64,000 nt of DNA. Origin: Flavobacterium sp. IB48. GTDB lineage: Bacteria > Bacteroidota > Bacteroidia > Flavobacteriales > Flavobacteriaceae. The DNA lies in NCBI RefSeq assembly GCF_016405855.1, contig NZ_JAEFCA010000007.1:62001-126000 (forward strand), given 5' to 3'. The notes beneath the pieces are model-generated. The model had not been told where the DNA came from, did not search any database, and saw only the letters and a list, made by a program, of their open reading frames with translations. The position numbers and the translations under genes are program-made. Positions 34,264 to 42,466 of this stretch are shown here, in pieces (positions within the stretch are counted from its first letter, which is position 1; each line of letters starts with the position of its first letter).

Positions 34264-35178
34264 TTAGTCTCTAATTAATGGAAGCGTCGAACATCTTAAC
34301 AAACCTTCTTGCTTTGAAATTTCAGCATATGGAATTTCTTCAACGATAAAACCATTTTCACGAAGCCAGTTATTTAATCTCGTGAAATTCTTTTCAGAAA
34401 CTACCACATTTTCATCAATTGAAAACACATTCGAAAACATATTATACATTTCGTTTCTTTCGATATGAAATAGATTTTCTTTCCCAAAAAGTTTCACTAA
34501 ATAAAGATAATCTGCTTCTTCACGGAAACCTCTTTTATAGATAATTCCTTTGTCTTTTCCTACAGGCTGAAAACAGCAGTCTAGATGTAAAGCATTGTCT
34601 CTTGCTTCCAATTTAGATTTTACTAAATCAAATTCCTTTACAATCTTATTAGGGAATAATGATTTAATATAGTTTACACCATGCATATTTGTTCTTGCAG
34701 TAATATAATCTTTGTAATCGCTTCCTTTATAAGTTCCGATAAAAATATGATCATTCCAAAGCATCACATCTCCTCCTTCGATATGAACTTCTTCTGGAGG
34801 ACGAACTACTTTTAATGGATCAATCTGATCAATTACATATTGAATAGCATCTAATTCACGTTCTCTATCTGGAAGAATATTCGATTTTACAAAGATATCA
34901 TCAATTACAAACCCAATATCCCTAGCAAAAATCTGATTGTAATTTTCAATCATCTCTGGACGATAAACAGTTACATCATATTTCTGAAAAACAGAATTAA
35001 AAGCTTCCATTTCAGCAACCATATCTTTTTCTACAGGGTAAGTTCCTGCTTTAATATGTTCCAATGATTTAGGATCATAAGCCTCATCTATAGTTGGAGT
35101 CGGTCCATTATGAACAGCAGAACCCAGAACTACAGCACGAAGTCGAGACGTTTCGTTCTTTACATTTAATTGCAACAT
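34264..35178 (-). CDS. Dimethylargininase / arginine deiminase-related hydrolase
   Basis: The 304-residue penta-repeat (GME) protein carries the guanidino-hydrolase active-site set: FARDIGFVIDD near residue 88, HIEGGDVMLWND near residue 134 (substrate-binding Glu and Asp), HLDCCFQPVG near residue 198 (catalytic His) and RCSTLPLIRD at the C-terminus with the nucleophilic Cys. This arrangement fits dimethylarginine dimethylaminohydrolase or a related arginine/ornithine-type amidinohydrolase; the exact substrate cannot be fixed. It and ctlX probably process arginine or citrulline. A -7-like TATATTTG lies 19 bases upstream. Confidence 0.85.
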   Translation of the reverse strand: MLQLNVKNETSRLRAVVLGSAVHNGPTPTIDEAYDPKSLEHIKAGTYPVEKDMVAEMEAFNSVFQKYDVTVYRPEMIENYNQIFARDIGFVIDDIFVKSNILPDRERELDAIQYVIDQIDPLKVVRPPEEVHIEGGDVMLWNDHIFIGTYKGSDYKDYITARTNMHGVNYIKSLFPNKIVKEFDLVKSKLEARDNALHLDCCFQPVGKDKGIIYKRGFREEADYLYLVKLFGKENLFHIERNEMYNMFSNVFSIDENVVVSEKNFTRLNNWLRENGFIVEEIPYAEISKQEGLLRCSTLPLIRD

Positions 35179-35197
35179 AACTCTATTGTATTTTGAG

Positions 35198-35205
35198 CAA
35201 ATATA
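35198..35205 (-). promoter_or_regulatory. Candidate -7 element before the dimethylargininase-like gene
   Basis: TATATTTG on the minus strand fits TAnnTTTG, lies 19 bases before the ATG at 35178 and abuts the terminator of the citrate synthase gene. No TTG is seen at the proper distance, so the call rests on the -7 element and position. Confidence 0.4.
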
Positions 35206-35208
35206 AAA

Positions 35209-35234
35209 AAAGCTTCACAGTTAAGTGAAGCTTT
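35209..35234 (-). terminator. Intrinsic terminator of the citrate synthase gene
   Basis: A ten-pair stem AAAGCTTCAC/GTGAAGCTTT (35209-35218 with 35225-35234) and six-base loop lies six bases past the gltA stop, followed on the minus strand by a run of T. Confidence 0.85.
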
Positions 35235-35240
35235 CGTTTT

Positions 35241-36518
35241 TTATTTATTAGACTTAAACTCTCGTAAAGGATGTCCTGTATAAATTTGTCGTGGTCTTCC
35301 AATTGGTTCTTTGTTTTCACGCATTTCTTTCCACTGTGCAATCCAACCTGGTAATCTTCCAATTGCAAACATAACAGTAAACATATCTGTTGGAATTCCT
35401 AAAGCTCTGTAAATAATTCCAGAATAGAAATCAACGTTTGGATATAAGTTTCTTGATTTGAAGTACTCATCTTCAAGAGCTGCTTTTTCTAATTTTCTTG
35501 CAATATCTAAAATCGGATCTTCAACACCTAAAGTCTCTAATACTTCTGTTGCAGCTTTTTTGATGATTTTAGCTCTTGGGTCAAAGTTTTTGTAAACTCT
35601 GTGTCCGAATCCCATTAAACGGAATGGATCATTTTTATCTTTCGCTTTCGCTAAGAACTTATCTGTATCACCACCGTCTTTATTGATTTCTTCAAGCATT
35701 TCAAGTACTGCTTGGTTAGCTCCACCATGAAGTGGTCCCCATAAAGCAGAAACTCCTGCAGAAACTGAAGCAAATAAACCTGCATGAGAAGAACCTACCA
35801 TTCTTACAGTTGAAGTAGAACAGTTTTGCTCGTGATCTGCATGAAGAATGAATAATTTATCTAAGGCATTTACAATTACAGGATTTGCAGCGTAAGGTCC
35901 TGTAGGCAATTTAAACATTAATTGCATAAAGCTTTCTACATAACCCTTTGTATTATCGTAGTAATTTAAAGGATAACCCATAGATTTTCTGTAAGTCCAT
36001 GTAGCAATCACTAAAAATTTCGCCATTGTTTTACAAATAGCTTCGTACATTTCTTTTTCGTTATCAACATTAACCGCTTTAGGATTAAAAGCTGTTAAAG
36101 CGCTCGTTAAAGCAGATAACACTCCCATTGGATGAGCCGTTTTAGGGAAACCGTCAATGATATTTTTCATTTCTTCGTTTACCAAAGAATGTTTTTTGAT
36201 ACCATTTTCAAAATCTTCTAATTGTTTAGCTGTAGGTAATTCACCGAAAATCAAAAGATATGATACTTCTAAGAAACTGGCTTTTTCAGCAAGGTCTTCA
36301 ATAGAATATCCTCTGTAACGTAAAATTCCTTCTTCTCCGTCTAGGAAAGTGATTTCACTTGTACAAGATCCTGAATTTTTATAACCTGGATCAAGGGTAA
36401 TATAACCTGTTAAATCACGTAATTTGTTGATATCGATAGCTGATTCGTTTTCACTCCCTGTGATTACCGGAAGTTCAACCTTTTTACCATCTATTTCTAA
36501 TGTAGCTATTTTTGACAT
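35241..36518 (-). CDS. gltA: Citrate synthase
   Basis: Citrate synthase condenses acetyl-CoA and oxaloacetate at the entry of the TCA cycle. From ATG 36518 the protein has 425 residues (SKIATLEIDGKKVELPVI); the longer reading to 36629 runs through the upstream terminator zone and is not credible. LFILHADHEQNCSTSTVRMV holds the first catalytic His, GPLHGGANQAVLEMLEEI the second His, and FGHRVYKNFDPRA the third region; YPNVDFYSGIIYRALGIP contains the catalytic Asp. It is the large-type hexameric-like form by length. A TAGATTTG box (36555-36562) is the likely -7 element. Confidence 0.96.
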   Translation of the reverse strand: MSKIATLEIDGKKVELPVITGSENESAIDINKLRDLTGYITLDPGYKNSGSCTSEITFLDGEEGILRYRGYSIEDLAEKASFLEVSYLLIFGELPTAKQLEDFENGIKKHSLVNEEMKNIIDGFPKTAHPMGVLSALTSALTAFNPKAVNVDNEKEMYEAICKTMAKFLVIATWTYRKSMGYPLNYYDNTKGYVESFMQLMFKLPTGPYAANPVIVNALDKLFILHADHEQNCSTSTVRMVGSSHAGLFASVSAGVSALWGPLHGGANQAVLEMLEEINKDGGDTDKFLAKAKDKNDPFRLMGFGHRVYKNFDPRAKIIKKAATEVLETLGVEDPILDIARKLEKAALEDEYFKSRNLYPNVDFYSGIIYRALGIPTDMFTVMFAIGRLPGWIAQWKEMRENKEPIGRPRQIYTGHPLREFKSNK

Positions 36519-36554
36519 AATATACTGGAAATAATTCTTTAAATAATAATTTAT

Positions 36555-36562
36555 CAAATCTA
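36555..36562 (-). promoter_or_regulatory. Candidate -7 element of gltA
   Basis: TAGATTTG on the minus strand fits TAnnTTTG and lies 36 bases before the chosen gltA start. No clear TTG is present 19-20 bases further upstream, so the assignment is tentative. Confidence 0.4.
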
Positions 36563-36619
36563 ATGAATTTAAGACTAATTTAAAAAAGAATACTGCTATG
36601 AATTTGTTAAAAGTCCAAA

Positions 36620-36651
36620 AAAAAACCATCCGCCGCGGCGGATGGTTTTTT
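36620..36651 (-). terminator. Perfect-palindrome terminator of the enolase gene
   Basis: A 32-base perfect palindrome centred between 36635 and 36636, with core CCATCCGCCG/CGGCGGATGG and A/T flanks, lies 20 bases past the eno stop. The G+C-rich core is unusual in this AT-rich region. It works on either strand, but only eno on the minus strand reads into it. Confidence 0.88.
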
Positions 36652-36671
36652 CCAATATATAATTTCAGAAA

Positions 36672-37964
36672 TTATTTGATTTTAAAAGCATTTAAACCAG
36701 GAAAATAAGCAGTATTTCCAAGCTCTTCTTCAATTCTCAATAATTGGTTGTATTTAGCCATACGATCTGAACGAGAAGCAGAACCAGTTTTAATTTGACC
36801 ACAGTTTAAAGCCACAGCTAAGTCTGCAATTGTATTATCTTCAGTTTCTCCAGAACGGTGAGACATTACAGATGTATAACCAGCATTTTTCGCCATGTTT
36901 ACAGCAGCAATAGTTTCAGTTAAAGTACCAATTTGGTTTACTTTTACTAAGATTGAGTTAGCAATTCCTTTTTCGATACCAGTTGATAAACGAGCAACGT
37001 TAGTTACAAACAAATCATCTCCTACTAATTGTACTTTATCTCCGATTTTTTCAGTTAAAGCTTTCCATCCATCCCAATCATCTTCGTACATACCGTCTTC
37101 GATAGAGATAATTGGATATTTAGCAGCAAGTTCAGCTAAGTATTGAGCTTGTTCTTCAGAAGTTCTGATTTTTCCAGTTTCTCCTTCAAATTTAGTGTAA
37201 TCGTATTTTCCGTTTACATAAAACTCAGAAGCAGCACAGTCAAGAGCGATCATAATTTCGTCTCCGAAAGAATATCCAGCTTTTTCAACAGCTAATTTTA
37301 TAGTATCTAAAGCGTCCTCAGTTCCACCAGCTAAATTTGGAGCAAAACCTCCTTCATCACCAACAGCAGTACTTAAACCTCTATCATGTAATACTTTTTT
37401 CAAGTTGTGGAAAATTTCAGTTCCCATTTGCATTGCATGTGTAAAAGAAGTCGCTTTTACTGGGAAAATCATAAACTCTTGGAATGCGATCGGCGCATCA
37501 GAGTGAGAACCTCCATTGATGATGTTCATCATTGGAACCGGTAACGTATTAGCAGAAACACCACCTACGTATCTGTATAATGGCAAGCCAAGTTCATTAG
37601 CAGCAGCTTTAGCAGCAGCCAAAGAAACCCCTAAAATAGCATTAGCTCCTAATTTAGATTTATTTGGAGTACCATCTAAATCAATCATTAATTGGTCAAT
37701 TGTGTTTTGTTCGAAAACAGAAGTCCCAACTAATTCTTCAGCAATAATAGTATTTACATTATTCACTGCATTCAAAACACCTTTACCTAGGTAAGCTTTA
37801 CCTCCATCACGTAATTCAACAGCTTCGTGCTCTCCTGTAGATGCTCCAGATGGAACAGCAGCTCTACCTAAAACTCCATTTTCAGTTACTACATCAACTT
37901 CAATAGTTGGGTTACCTCTAGAATCAAGAATTTGTCTTGCGTGAACTTTAATTATAATACTCAT
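36672..37964 (-). CDS. eno: Enolase
   Basis: Enolase interconverts 2-phosphoglycerate and phosphoenolpyruvate. The 430 residues start IKVHARQILDSRGNPTIEVD; GASTGEHEAVELRD forms the mobile loop; QEFMIFPVKA and STAVGDEGGFAPNL carry the acid residues; ISIEDGMYEDDWDGW and QLVGDDLFVTN bind Mg; VMSHRSGETEDNTIADLAV and the base Lys in ILVKVNQIGT complete the site. Length is normal. It is followed by a strong terminator, and the carA gene lies 111 bases upstream in the same direction. Confidence 0.98.
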   Translation of the reverse strand: MSIIIKVHARQILDSRGNPTIEVDVVTENGVLGRAAVPSGASTGEHEAVELRDGGKAYLGKGVLNAVNNVNTIIAEELVGTSVFEQNTIDQLMIDLDGTPNKSKLGANAILGVSLAAAKAAANELGLPLYRYVGGVSANTLPVPMMNIINGGSHSDAPIAFQEFMIFPVKATSFTHAMQMGTEIFHNLKKVLHDRGLSTAVGDEGGFAPNLAGGTEDALDTIKLAVEKAGYSFGDEIMIALDCAASEFYVNGKYDYTKFEGETGKIRTSEEQAQYLAELAAKYPIISIEDGMYEDDWDGWKALTEKIGDKVQLVGDDLFVTNVARLSTGIEKGIANSILVKVNQIGTLTETIAAVNMAKNAGYTSVMSHRSGETEDNTIADLAVALNCGQIKTGSASRSDRMAKYNQLLRIEEELGNTAYFPGLNAFKIK

Positions 37965-38075
37965 TATTTTTGTTTTTTATTAATAAATTATATTTTTTTT
38001 TCGAAATTATAAAAATATTTAATACTATAAACGCATTTTAGACATTAAACACCTTTATTTATTAACTACATCGTT

Positions 38076-39185
38076 TTAGACCTTACTGCTTTTAATATTC
38101 TCTACGAATTGGTCAAACAAATATGACGAATCGTGTGGTCCTGGACTAGCCTCTGGGTGATATTGAACTGAAAAACAATTTTTATTCTTCATTCTCATTC
38201 CCGCAACAGTTCCATCATTTAAGTGAACATGAGTTATTTCAAGCTCTGGATGATTCTCTAATTGTTCTCTCTTAACAGCAAATCCGTGATTTTGAGAAGT
38301 TATTTCGCCTTTACCTGTGATGATATTTTTAACAGGGTGATTAATTCCACGGTGTCCATTAAACATCTTATAGGTTTCAACACCATTTGCCAAACCGATT
38401 ACCTGATGTCCTAAACAGATTCCGAACAAAGGCTTGTTATCTGCTAATATCTCCTTTGCTACTTGAATCGCTCCAAACAATGGATCTGGATCCCCTGGCC
38501 CATTTGACAAGAAATATCCATCTGGATTAAATTCAGACATATCTTTGTAGGTTGAATCAAATGGATATACTTTAATATAACAATCTCTTTTAGCAAGGTT
38601 TCTTAAAATGTTCTTTTTAATTCCAAGATCTAAAGCTGAGATTTTGTAAGTAGCACTTTCATCTCCAAAGAAATATGGTTCTTTAGTAGAAACCTTAGAA
38701 GCTAATTCTAAACCTTCCATATTTGGAACATTCGCCAATTCTTTCTTTAAATCTTCAACTGGAGTTCCATCTGTGCAAATTACAGCATTCATCGCTCCAT
38801 TGTCACGAATGTAACTTACAAGTGCACGAGTATCAACATCAGAAATACAGATTAAATTTTGTTTAGCAAAATAATCTTCCAAGCTTCCTGAAGCATTCTC
38901 TCTAGAATAATTAAAACTAAAGTTTTTACAAACTAAACCGGCAATTTTAATACTATCAGATTCAACTTCAGAATCATTAACACCATAGTTTCCGATATGT
39001 GTATTTGTAGCAACCATAATTTGACCGAAATAAGAAGGATCAGTAAAAATTTCCTGATACCCTGTCATTCCAGTATTAAAACAAACTTCACCGAAAGTTT
39101 TACCGCTAATTCCGATAGATTTTCCGTGAAAGATTGTTCCATCACTAAGTAATAAAATGGCGCTTTGTCGTGTTGTGTATTTCAT
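38076..39185 (-). CDS. carA: Carbamoyl-phosphate synthase small subunit (glutaminase)
   Basis: CarA supplies ammonia from glutamine for carbamoyl phosphate, used in arginine and pyrimidine synthesis. The 369 residues hold the N-terminal CPSase domain (LLSDGTIFHGKSIG, FNTGMTGYQEIFTDPSYFGQ) and a class I amidotransferase domain with FGICLGHQ (nucleophile Cys), SQNHGFAV and VQYHPEASPGPHDS (His-Glu). YFLSNGPGDPDP is the oxyanion strand. carB is not in this window. A good promoter match lies at 39260-39290, giving a leader of about 70 bases without clear structure. Confidence 0.97.
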   Translation of the reverse strand: MKYTTRQSAILLLSDGTIFHGKSIGISGKTFGEVCFNTGMTGYQEIFTDPSYFGQIMVATNTHIGNYGVNDSEVESDSIKIAGLVCKNFSFNYSRENASGSLEDYFAKQNLICISDVDTRALVSYIRDNGAMNAVICTDGTPVEDLKKELANVPNMEGLELASKVSTKEPYFFGDESATYKISALDLGIKKNILRNLAKRDCYIKVYPFDSTYKDMSEFNPDGYFLSNGPGDPDPLFGAIQVAKEILADNKPLFGICLGHQVIGLANGVETYKMFNGHRGINHPVKNIITGKGEITSQNHGFAVKREQLENHPELEITHVHLNDGTVAGMRMKNKNCFSVQYHPEASPGPHDSSYLFDQFVENIKSSKV

Positions 39186-39259
39186 TATTTAATTTGAATT
39201 GTTTTTTTAATCAAGATATAAAACCAATATAAAGGTTTTAAGTGTAATTAGATATTTTG

Positions 39260-39290
39260 CAAATTTACTTCTTTAAAATAGCCCTTCCAA
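39260..39290 (-). promoter_or_regulatory. Promoter of carA
   Basis: TTG (39288-39290), a 20-base spacer and TAAATTTG (39260-39267) on the minus strand fit the Bacteroidota consensus fully. It lies between the rplQ terminator and carA, which agrees with a separate transcription unit. Confidence 0.65.
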
Positions 39291-39375
39291 GATTTTTTAA
39301 AACTTTCATTCGTAAAAATAAAACCTATCATTTTAAATAAGTTACATTTCTTCCGTTTCAAAAAAATCAAAAAAA

Positions 39376-39404
39376 AAGGATAAACTAAAAATTAGTTTAT
39401 CCTT
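39376..39404 (-). terminator. Terminator at the end of the ribosomal operon (after rplQ)
   Basis: A perfect 13-pair stem AAGGATAAACTAA/TTAGTTTATCCTT (39376-39388 with 39392-39404) with a three-base loop is followed on the minus strand by eight or more T. It lies 28 bases past the rplQ stop. Confidence 0.9.
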
Positions 39405-39432
39405 GATTTCTATAGAATGATTACTTTCATAA

Positions 39433-39924
39433 TTATTCAGAAGCTTCAGTAGTCGTTTCTGTTTCAGCAGCAGGAGCTTCTGGAGCAGCAGTTTCAGCTT
39501 TTTTAGCTTTACCACCACGACGGCTTTTAGCTTTTTTAACTTCTTTTTTACCTCCGTTGTAAAGTTCATTGAAGTCAACAAGTTCGATCATCGCCATATC
39601 AGCGTTATCTCCCAAACGATTTCCAACTTTAATGATACGAGTGTATCCTCCTGGACGGTCACCTACTTTAGCAGCCACATCTCTGAACAAATCAGTTACA
39701 GCGTATTTGTTACGTAAGTAAGCAAAAACAATACGACGATTGTGAGTCGTATCTTCTTTTGATTTAGTGATTAAAGGCTCAACGAATTGTTTAAGCGCTT
39801 TAGCTTTAGCAACAGTAGTGTTAATACGTTTGTGCTCGATAAGAGAACAAGCCATATTAGCCAACATAGCTTTTCTATGTCCAGTCTGTCTGCTTAAGTG
39901 GTTGAATTTTTTTCCGTGTCTCAT
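39433..39924 (-). CDS. rplQ: 50S ribosomal protein L17 (bL17), with acidic/basic C-terminal tail
   Basis: The 163-residue protein has the L17 core in the first 118 residues (MRHGKKFNHLSRQTGHRKAM, LIEHKRINTTVAKAKALKQF, DRPGGYTRIIKVGNRLGDNA) and a low-complexity extension rich in Lys, Ala, Glu and Thr, ending AAETETTTEASE. Core L17 is near 120 residues, so the tail is an extra of this lineage. It is the last gene of the alpha-type operon. A structured leader at 39941-39982 separates it from rpoA. Confidence 0.97.
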   Translation of the reverse strand: MRHGKKFNHLSRQTGHRKAMLANMACSLIEHKRINTTVAKAKALKQFVEPLITKSKEDTTHNRRIVFAYLRNKYAVTDLFRDVAAKVGDRPGGYTRIIKVGNRLGDNADMAMIELVDFNELYNGGKKEVKKAKSRRGGKAKKAETAAPEAPAAETETTTEASE

Positions 39925-39940
39925 GACGTGTTTTTTTTAT

Positions 39941-39982
39941 CTTCATCTTGCTACAATCCACTATGGAGAGCAAAATATGAAG
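39941..39982 (-). promoter_or_regulatory. Structured leader before rplQ
   Basis: The 62-base rpoA-rplQ gap folds, on the minus strand, into stacked helices: CTTCAT/ATGAAG (39977-39982 with 39941-39946), TTGCT/AGCAA (39969-39973 with 39948-39952) and TCCA/TGGA with a three-base loop (39957-39967). It ends 17 bases before the L17 start. The position suggests feedback control of L17, but it could also be an RNA-processing site. I did not compare it with known ribosomal leaders. Confidence 0.5.
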
Positions 39983-39986
39983 TAAA

Positions 39987-40979
39987 TTATTCTTTATCTA
40001 ATTTGTATTTAGCTAAATCCATTCCGAAAGTCAAATTTTTAACTGCAACAAGTTCATCAAGTTCAGTTAAAGATTTTTTACCGAAATTACGGAATTTCAT
40101 TAGGTCATTTTTATTGAACGATACTAAATCACCAAGTGTATCAACTTCAGCCGCTTTCAAGCAATTTAATGCTCTCACAGATAAATCCATATCAACAAGC
40201 TTAGTTTTAAGCAATTGTCTCATATGCAATGACTCTTCATCATACGATTCTGTTTGTGCAATTTCGTCAGCCTCAAGTGTAATTCTTTCGTCAGAAAACA
40301 ACATGAAATGGTGAATTAAAACTTTAGCAGCTTCAGTAAGAGCATCTTTAGGATTAATAGATCCATCAGTTTTAATTTCAAAAACTAATTTTTCATAATC
40401 TGTTTTTTGCTCTACACGGAAATTTTCGATTGCATATTTTACATTTTTTACCGGAGTAAAAATAGAATCTGTAAAAATTGTTCCAATTGCAGCATTCTGT
40501 TTTTTGTTCTCTTCAGCAGGAACGTATCCTCTACCTTTCTCGATTGTTAAATCGAAGTTCAATTTGATTTTAGAATCTAAATTACAGATAACAAGGTCTG
40601 GATTCAAAACTTGAAAACCTGAGATAAATTTTTGAAAATCACCTGCTGTTAGTTGATCTTTACCAGAAACAGAAATAGTAACTGATTCATTATCTATATC
40701 TTCGATCTGACGTTTGAAACGTACTTGTTTTAGATTAAGGATAATTTCGGTAACATCCTCTACAACACCTGAAATAGTAGAAAACTCATGATCTACACCT
40801 TCGATACGAACAGATGTAATTGCATAACCTTCTAACGCTGAAAGCAAAACTCTTCTAAGTGCATTACCAACTGTCAATCCGTAACCAGGTTCTAAAGGTC
40901 TAAACTCAAATTTACCTTCAAAATCGGTTGAATCGATCATGATAACTTTATCGGGCTTTTGAAAATTAAATATTGCCAT
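39987..40979 (-). CDS. rpoA: DNA-directed RNA polymerase alpha subunit
   Basis: The 330-residue alpha subunit nucleates RNA polymerase assembly. The N-terminal domain shows FEFRPLEPGYGLTVGNALRRV (about 25-45, quoted in part as RPLEPGYGLTVGNALRRV) and LLSALEGYAITSVRIEGV; the C-terminal domain, joined by an acidic linker near residues 232-250, shows LDMDLSVRALNCLKAAEV-like DNA/activator-binding helices and DLVSFNKNDLMKFRNFGKKS. It is 20 bases after rpsD, the usual alpha-operon order. Confidence 0.98.
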   Translation of the reverse strand: MAIFNFQKPDKVIMIDSTDFEGKFEFRPLEPGYGLTVGNALRRVLLSALEGYAITSVRIEGVDHEFSTISGVVEDVTEIILNLKQVRFKRQIEDIDNESVTISVSGKDQLTAGDFQKFISGFQVLNPDLVICNLDSKIKLNFDLTIEKGRGYVPAEENKKQNAAIGTIFTDSIFTPVKNVKYAIENFRVEQKTDYEKLVFEIKTDGSINPKDALTEAAKVLIHHFMLFSDERITLEADEIAQTESYDEESLHMRQLLKTKLVDMDLSVRALNCLKAAEVDTLGDLVSFNKNDLMKFRNFGKKSLTELDELVAVKNLTFGMDLAKYKLDKE

Positions 40980-41000
40980 AAATTTCGACTAAGTCAATTA

Positions 41001-41606
41001 TTATTTGTTGTACAACTCTACGATTAATTGTTCTTTAATGTTTTCTGGAATTTGAAGTCTTGCAGGAACAGAAACAAAAGTTCCTTCTTTAAGATCATTG
41101 TTCCAAGTAATCCATTCATAAACATGACTTGAATTTGATAAAGAACGTTCGATAGCTTCTAAAGATTTAGATTTTTCACGAACTGCAACTTTATCACCAG
41201 GCTTAAGGTGGTAAGAAGGAATATTAACAACCTCTCCATTTACAGTAATGTGTCTGTGAGAAACGATTTGACGCGCACCTCTTCTAGATGGAGCAATTCC
41301 CATTCTAAAAACAACATTATCTAATCTTGCTTCGCATAATTGTAATAAAACTTCACCAGTAACCCCTTTAGTTGCTGATGCTTTTTCGAATAAATTTCTG
41401 AATTGTTTTTCTAAAATTCCATAAGAATATTTAGCTTTTTGCTTTTCCATTAATTGAACAGCGTACTCAGATTTTTTTCCTCTTTTTTTAGCCATCCCGT
41501 GTTGTCCAGGTGGGTAATTTCTTTTTTCGAAAGATTTATCATCTCCGAAGATTGCCTCGCCAAATTTACGAGCGATTTTGGTTTTAGGACCAGTATATCT
41601 TGCCAT
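41001..41606 (-). CDS. rpsD: 30S ribosomal protein S4 (uS4)
   Basis: S4 is a primary 16S rRNA-binding protein that starts assembly of the 30S body and, in several bacteria, represses its own operon. The 201 residues show [28 protein letters not shown], then the S4 RNA-binding domain around residues 90-150 ([49 protein letters not shown]). No zinc-binding Cys cluster is present. The 91-base gap upstream carries an inverted repeat that may be its control site. Confidence 0.98.
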
Positions 41607-41620
41607 TTTAAAAAAAATTT

Positions 41621-41674
41621 AAGGTAGAAATTATGAATTCAGGTCTAATCCTTCGATAATCTATGTTCTACCTT
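41621..41674 (-). promoter_or_regulatory. Long-range stem in the rpsD leader (candidate S4 control site)
   Basis: A nine-pair perfect stem AAGGTAGAA/TTCTACCTT (41666-41674 with 41621-41629 on the minus strand) encloses 36 bases in the rpsK-rpsD gap and ends 14 bases before the rpsD start. Such a closing helix with a large internal loop is typical of ribosomal-protein leader RNAs. S4 binding is inference. Confidence 0.5.
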
Positions 41675-41697
41675 GGTTATACTATAAAAATAAAAAA

Positions 41698-42081
41698 TTA
41701 AACTCTACGTCTTTTTGGAGGACGACATCCGTTGTGTGGCATTGGAGTAACATCAATAATTTCAGTAACTTCAATTCCACCGTTATGAATAGAACGGATA
41801 GCAGACTCACGTCCGTTACCTGGTCCTTTTACATAAACTTTCACTTTTTTAAGTCCTGCCTCAAGTGCTACTTTAGCGCAATCTTCCGCTGCCATTTGAG
41901 CTGCATAAGGAGTGTTCTTTTTAGAACCTCTGAAACCCATTTTACCAGCTGAAGACCAAGAGATAACTTCACCTTTCTTATTAGTCAAAGAAATAATAAT
42001 GTTATTAAAAGTGGCAGAAATATGAGCCTCACCCGTTGATTCAACGATAACTTTACGTTTTTTTGCAGTTGCTTTAGCCAT
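41698..42081 (-). CDS. rpsK: 30S ribosomal protein S11 (uS11)
   Basis: The 127 residues match S11 over the whole length: GEAHISATFNNIIISLTNKK, VISWSSAGKMGFRGSKKNTP, AAQMAAEDCAKVALEAGLKK, VYVKGPGNGRESAIRSIHNG and the basic end PMPHNGCRPPKRRRV. It lines the platform of the 30S subunit near the E-site mRNA path. It lies eight bases after rpsM and 91 bases before rpsD. Confidence 0.98.
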   Translation of the reverse strand: MAKATAKKRKVIVESTGEAHISATFNNIIISLTNKKGEVISWSSAGKMGFRGSKKNTPYAAQMAAEDCAKVALEAGLKKVKVYVKGPGNGRESAIRSIHNGGIEVTEIIDVTPMPHNGCRPPKRRRV

Positions 42082-42089
42082 ATTACTTA

Positions 42090-42464
42090 TTATTTAGTTG
42101 CTTTTTTCTTGTTAGCAACAGTTTTTCTTTTACCTTTTCTTGTTCTTGAGTTGTTTTTAGTTCTTTGTCCTCTTAATGGAAGACCAGATCTATGACGAAT
42201 ACCTCTGTAACATCCAATATCCATTAAACGCTTAATGTTTAAAGAAATTTCAGAACGTAATTCTCCTTCAATTTTGTAAAATGAAACAGCTTCACGAATC
42301 GCTCCGATCTCATCATCATTCCAATCTTGAACTTTTTTATCTTGGCTAACTTGAGCTTTTTCTAAAATCTCAATAGCTCTACTTTTTCCTAATCCGAAAA
42401 TATAGGTAAGTGCGATAACACCTCTTTTGTTTTTTGGGATATCTACCCCTGCTATTCTTGCCAT
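42090..42464 (-). CDS. rpsM: 30S ribosomal protein S13 (uS13)
   Basis: The 124 residues match S13: ARIAGVDIPKNKRGVIALTY, IFGLGKSRAIEILEKA (helix-turn-helix-like part), DIGCYRGIRHRSGLPLRGQR and the basic tail RTKNNSRTRKGKRKTVANKK. It sits at the head of the 30S subunit and contacts the 50S in bridge B1. Two bases separate it from rpmJ. Confidence 0.98.
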   Translation of the reverse strand: MARIAGVDIPKNKRGVIALTYIFGLGKSRAIEILEKAQVSQDKKVQDWNDDEIGAIREAVSFYKIEGELRSEISLNIKRLMDIGCYRGIRHRSGLPLRGQRTKNNSRTRKGKRKTVANKKKATK

Positions 42465-42466
42465 AA

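Noticed and set aside
36519..36629. A 37-residue N-terminal extension of citrate synthase
   Set aside because: It reads through the promoter region and part of the eno terminator, and the standard start of the family fits ATG 36518.
39342..39581. A Lys/Leu-rich frame on the minus strand overlapping the end of rplQ
   Set aside because: It is the shifted reading of the L17 low-complexity tail plus the terminator and is not a separate gene.
39898..40314. A 138-codon plus-strand frame opposite rpoA and the rplQ leader
   Set aside because: It is antisense to rpoA, a certain gene, with Ser-rich composition and no homology that I recognise.
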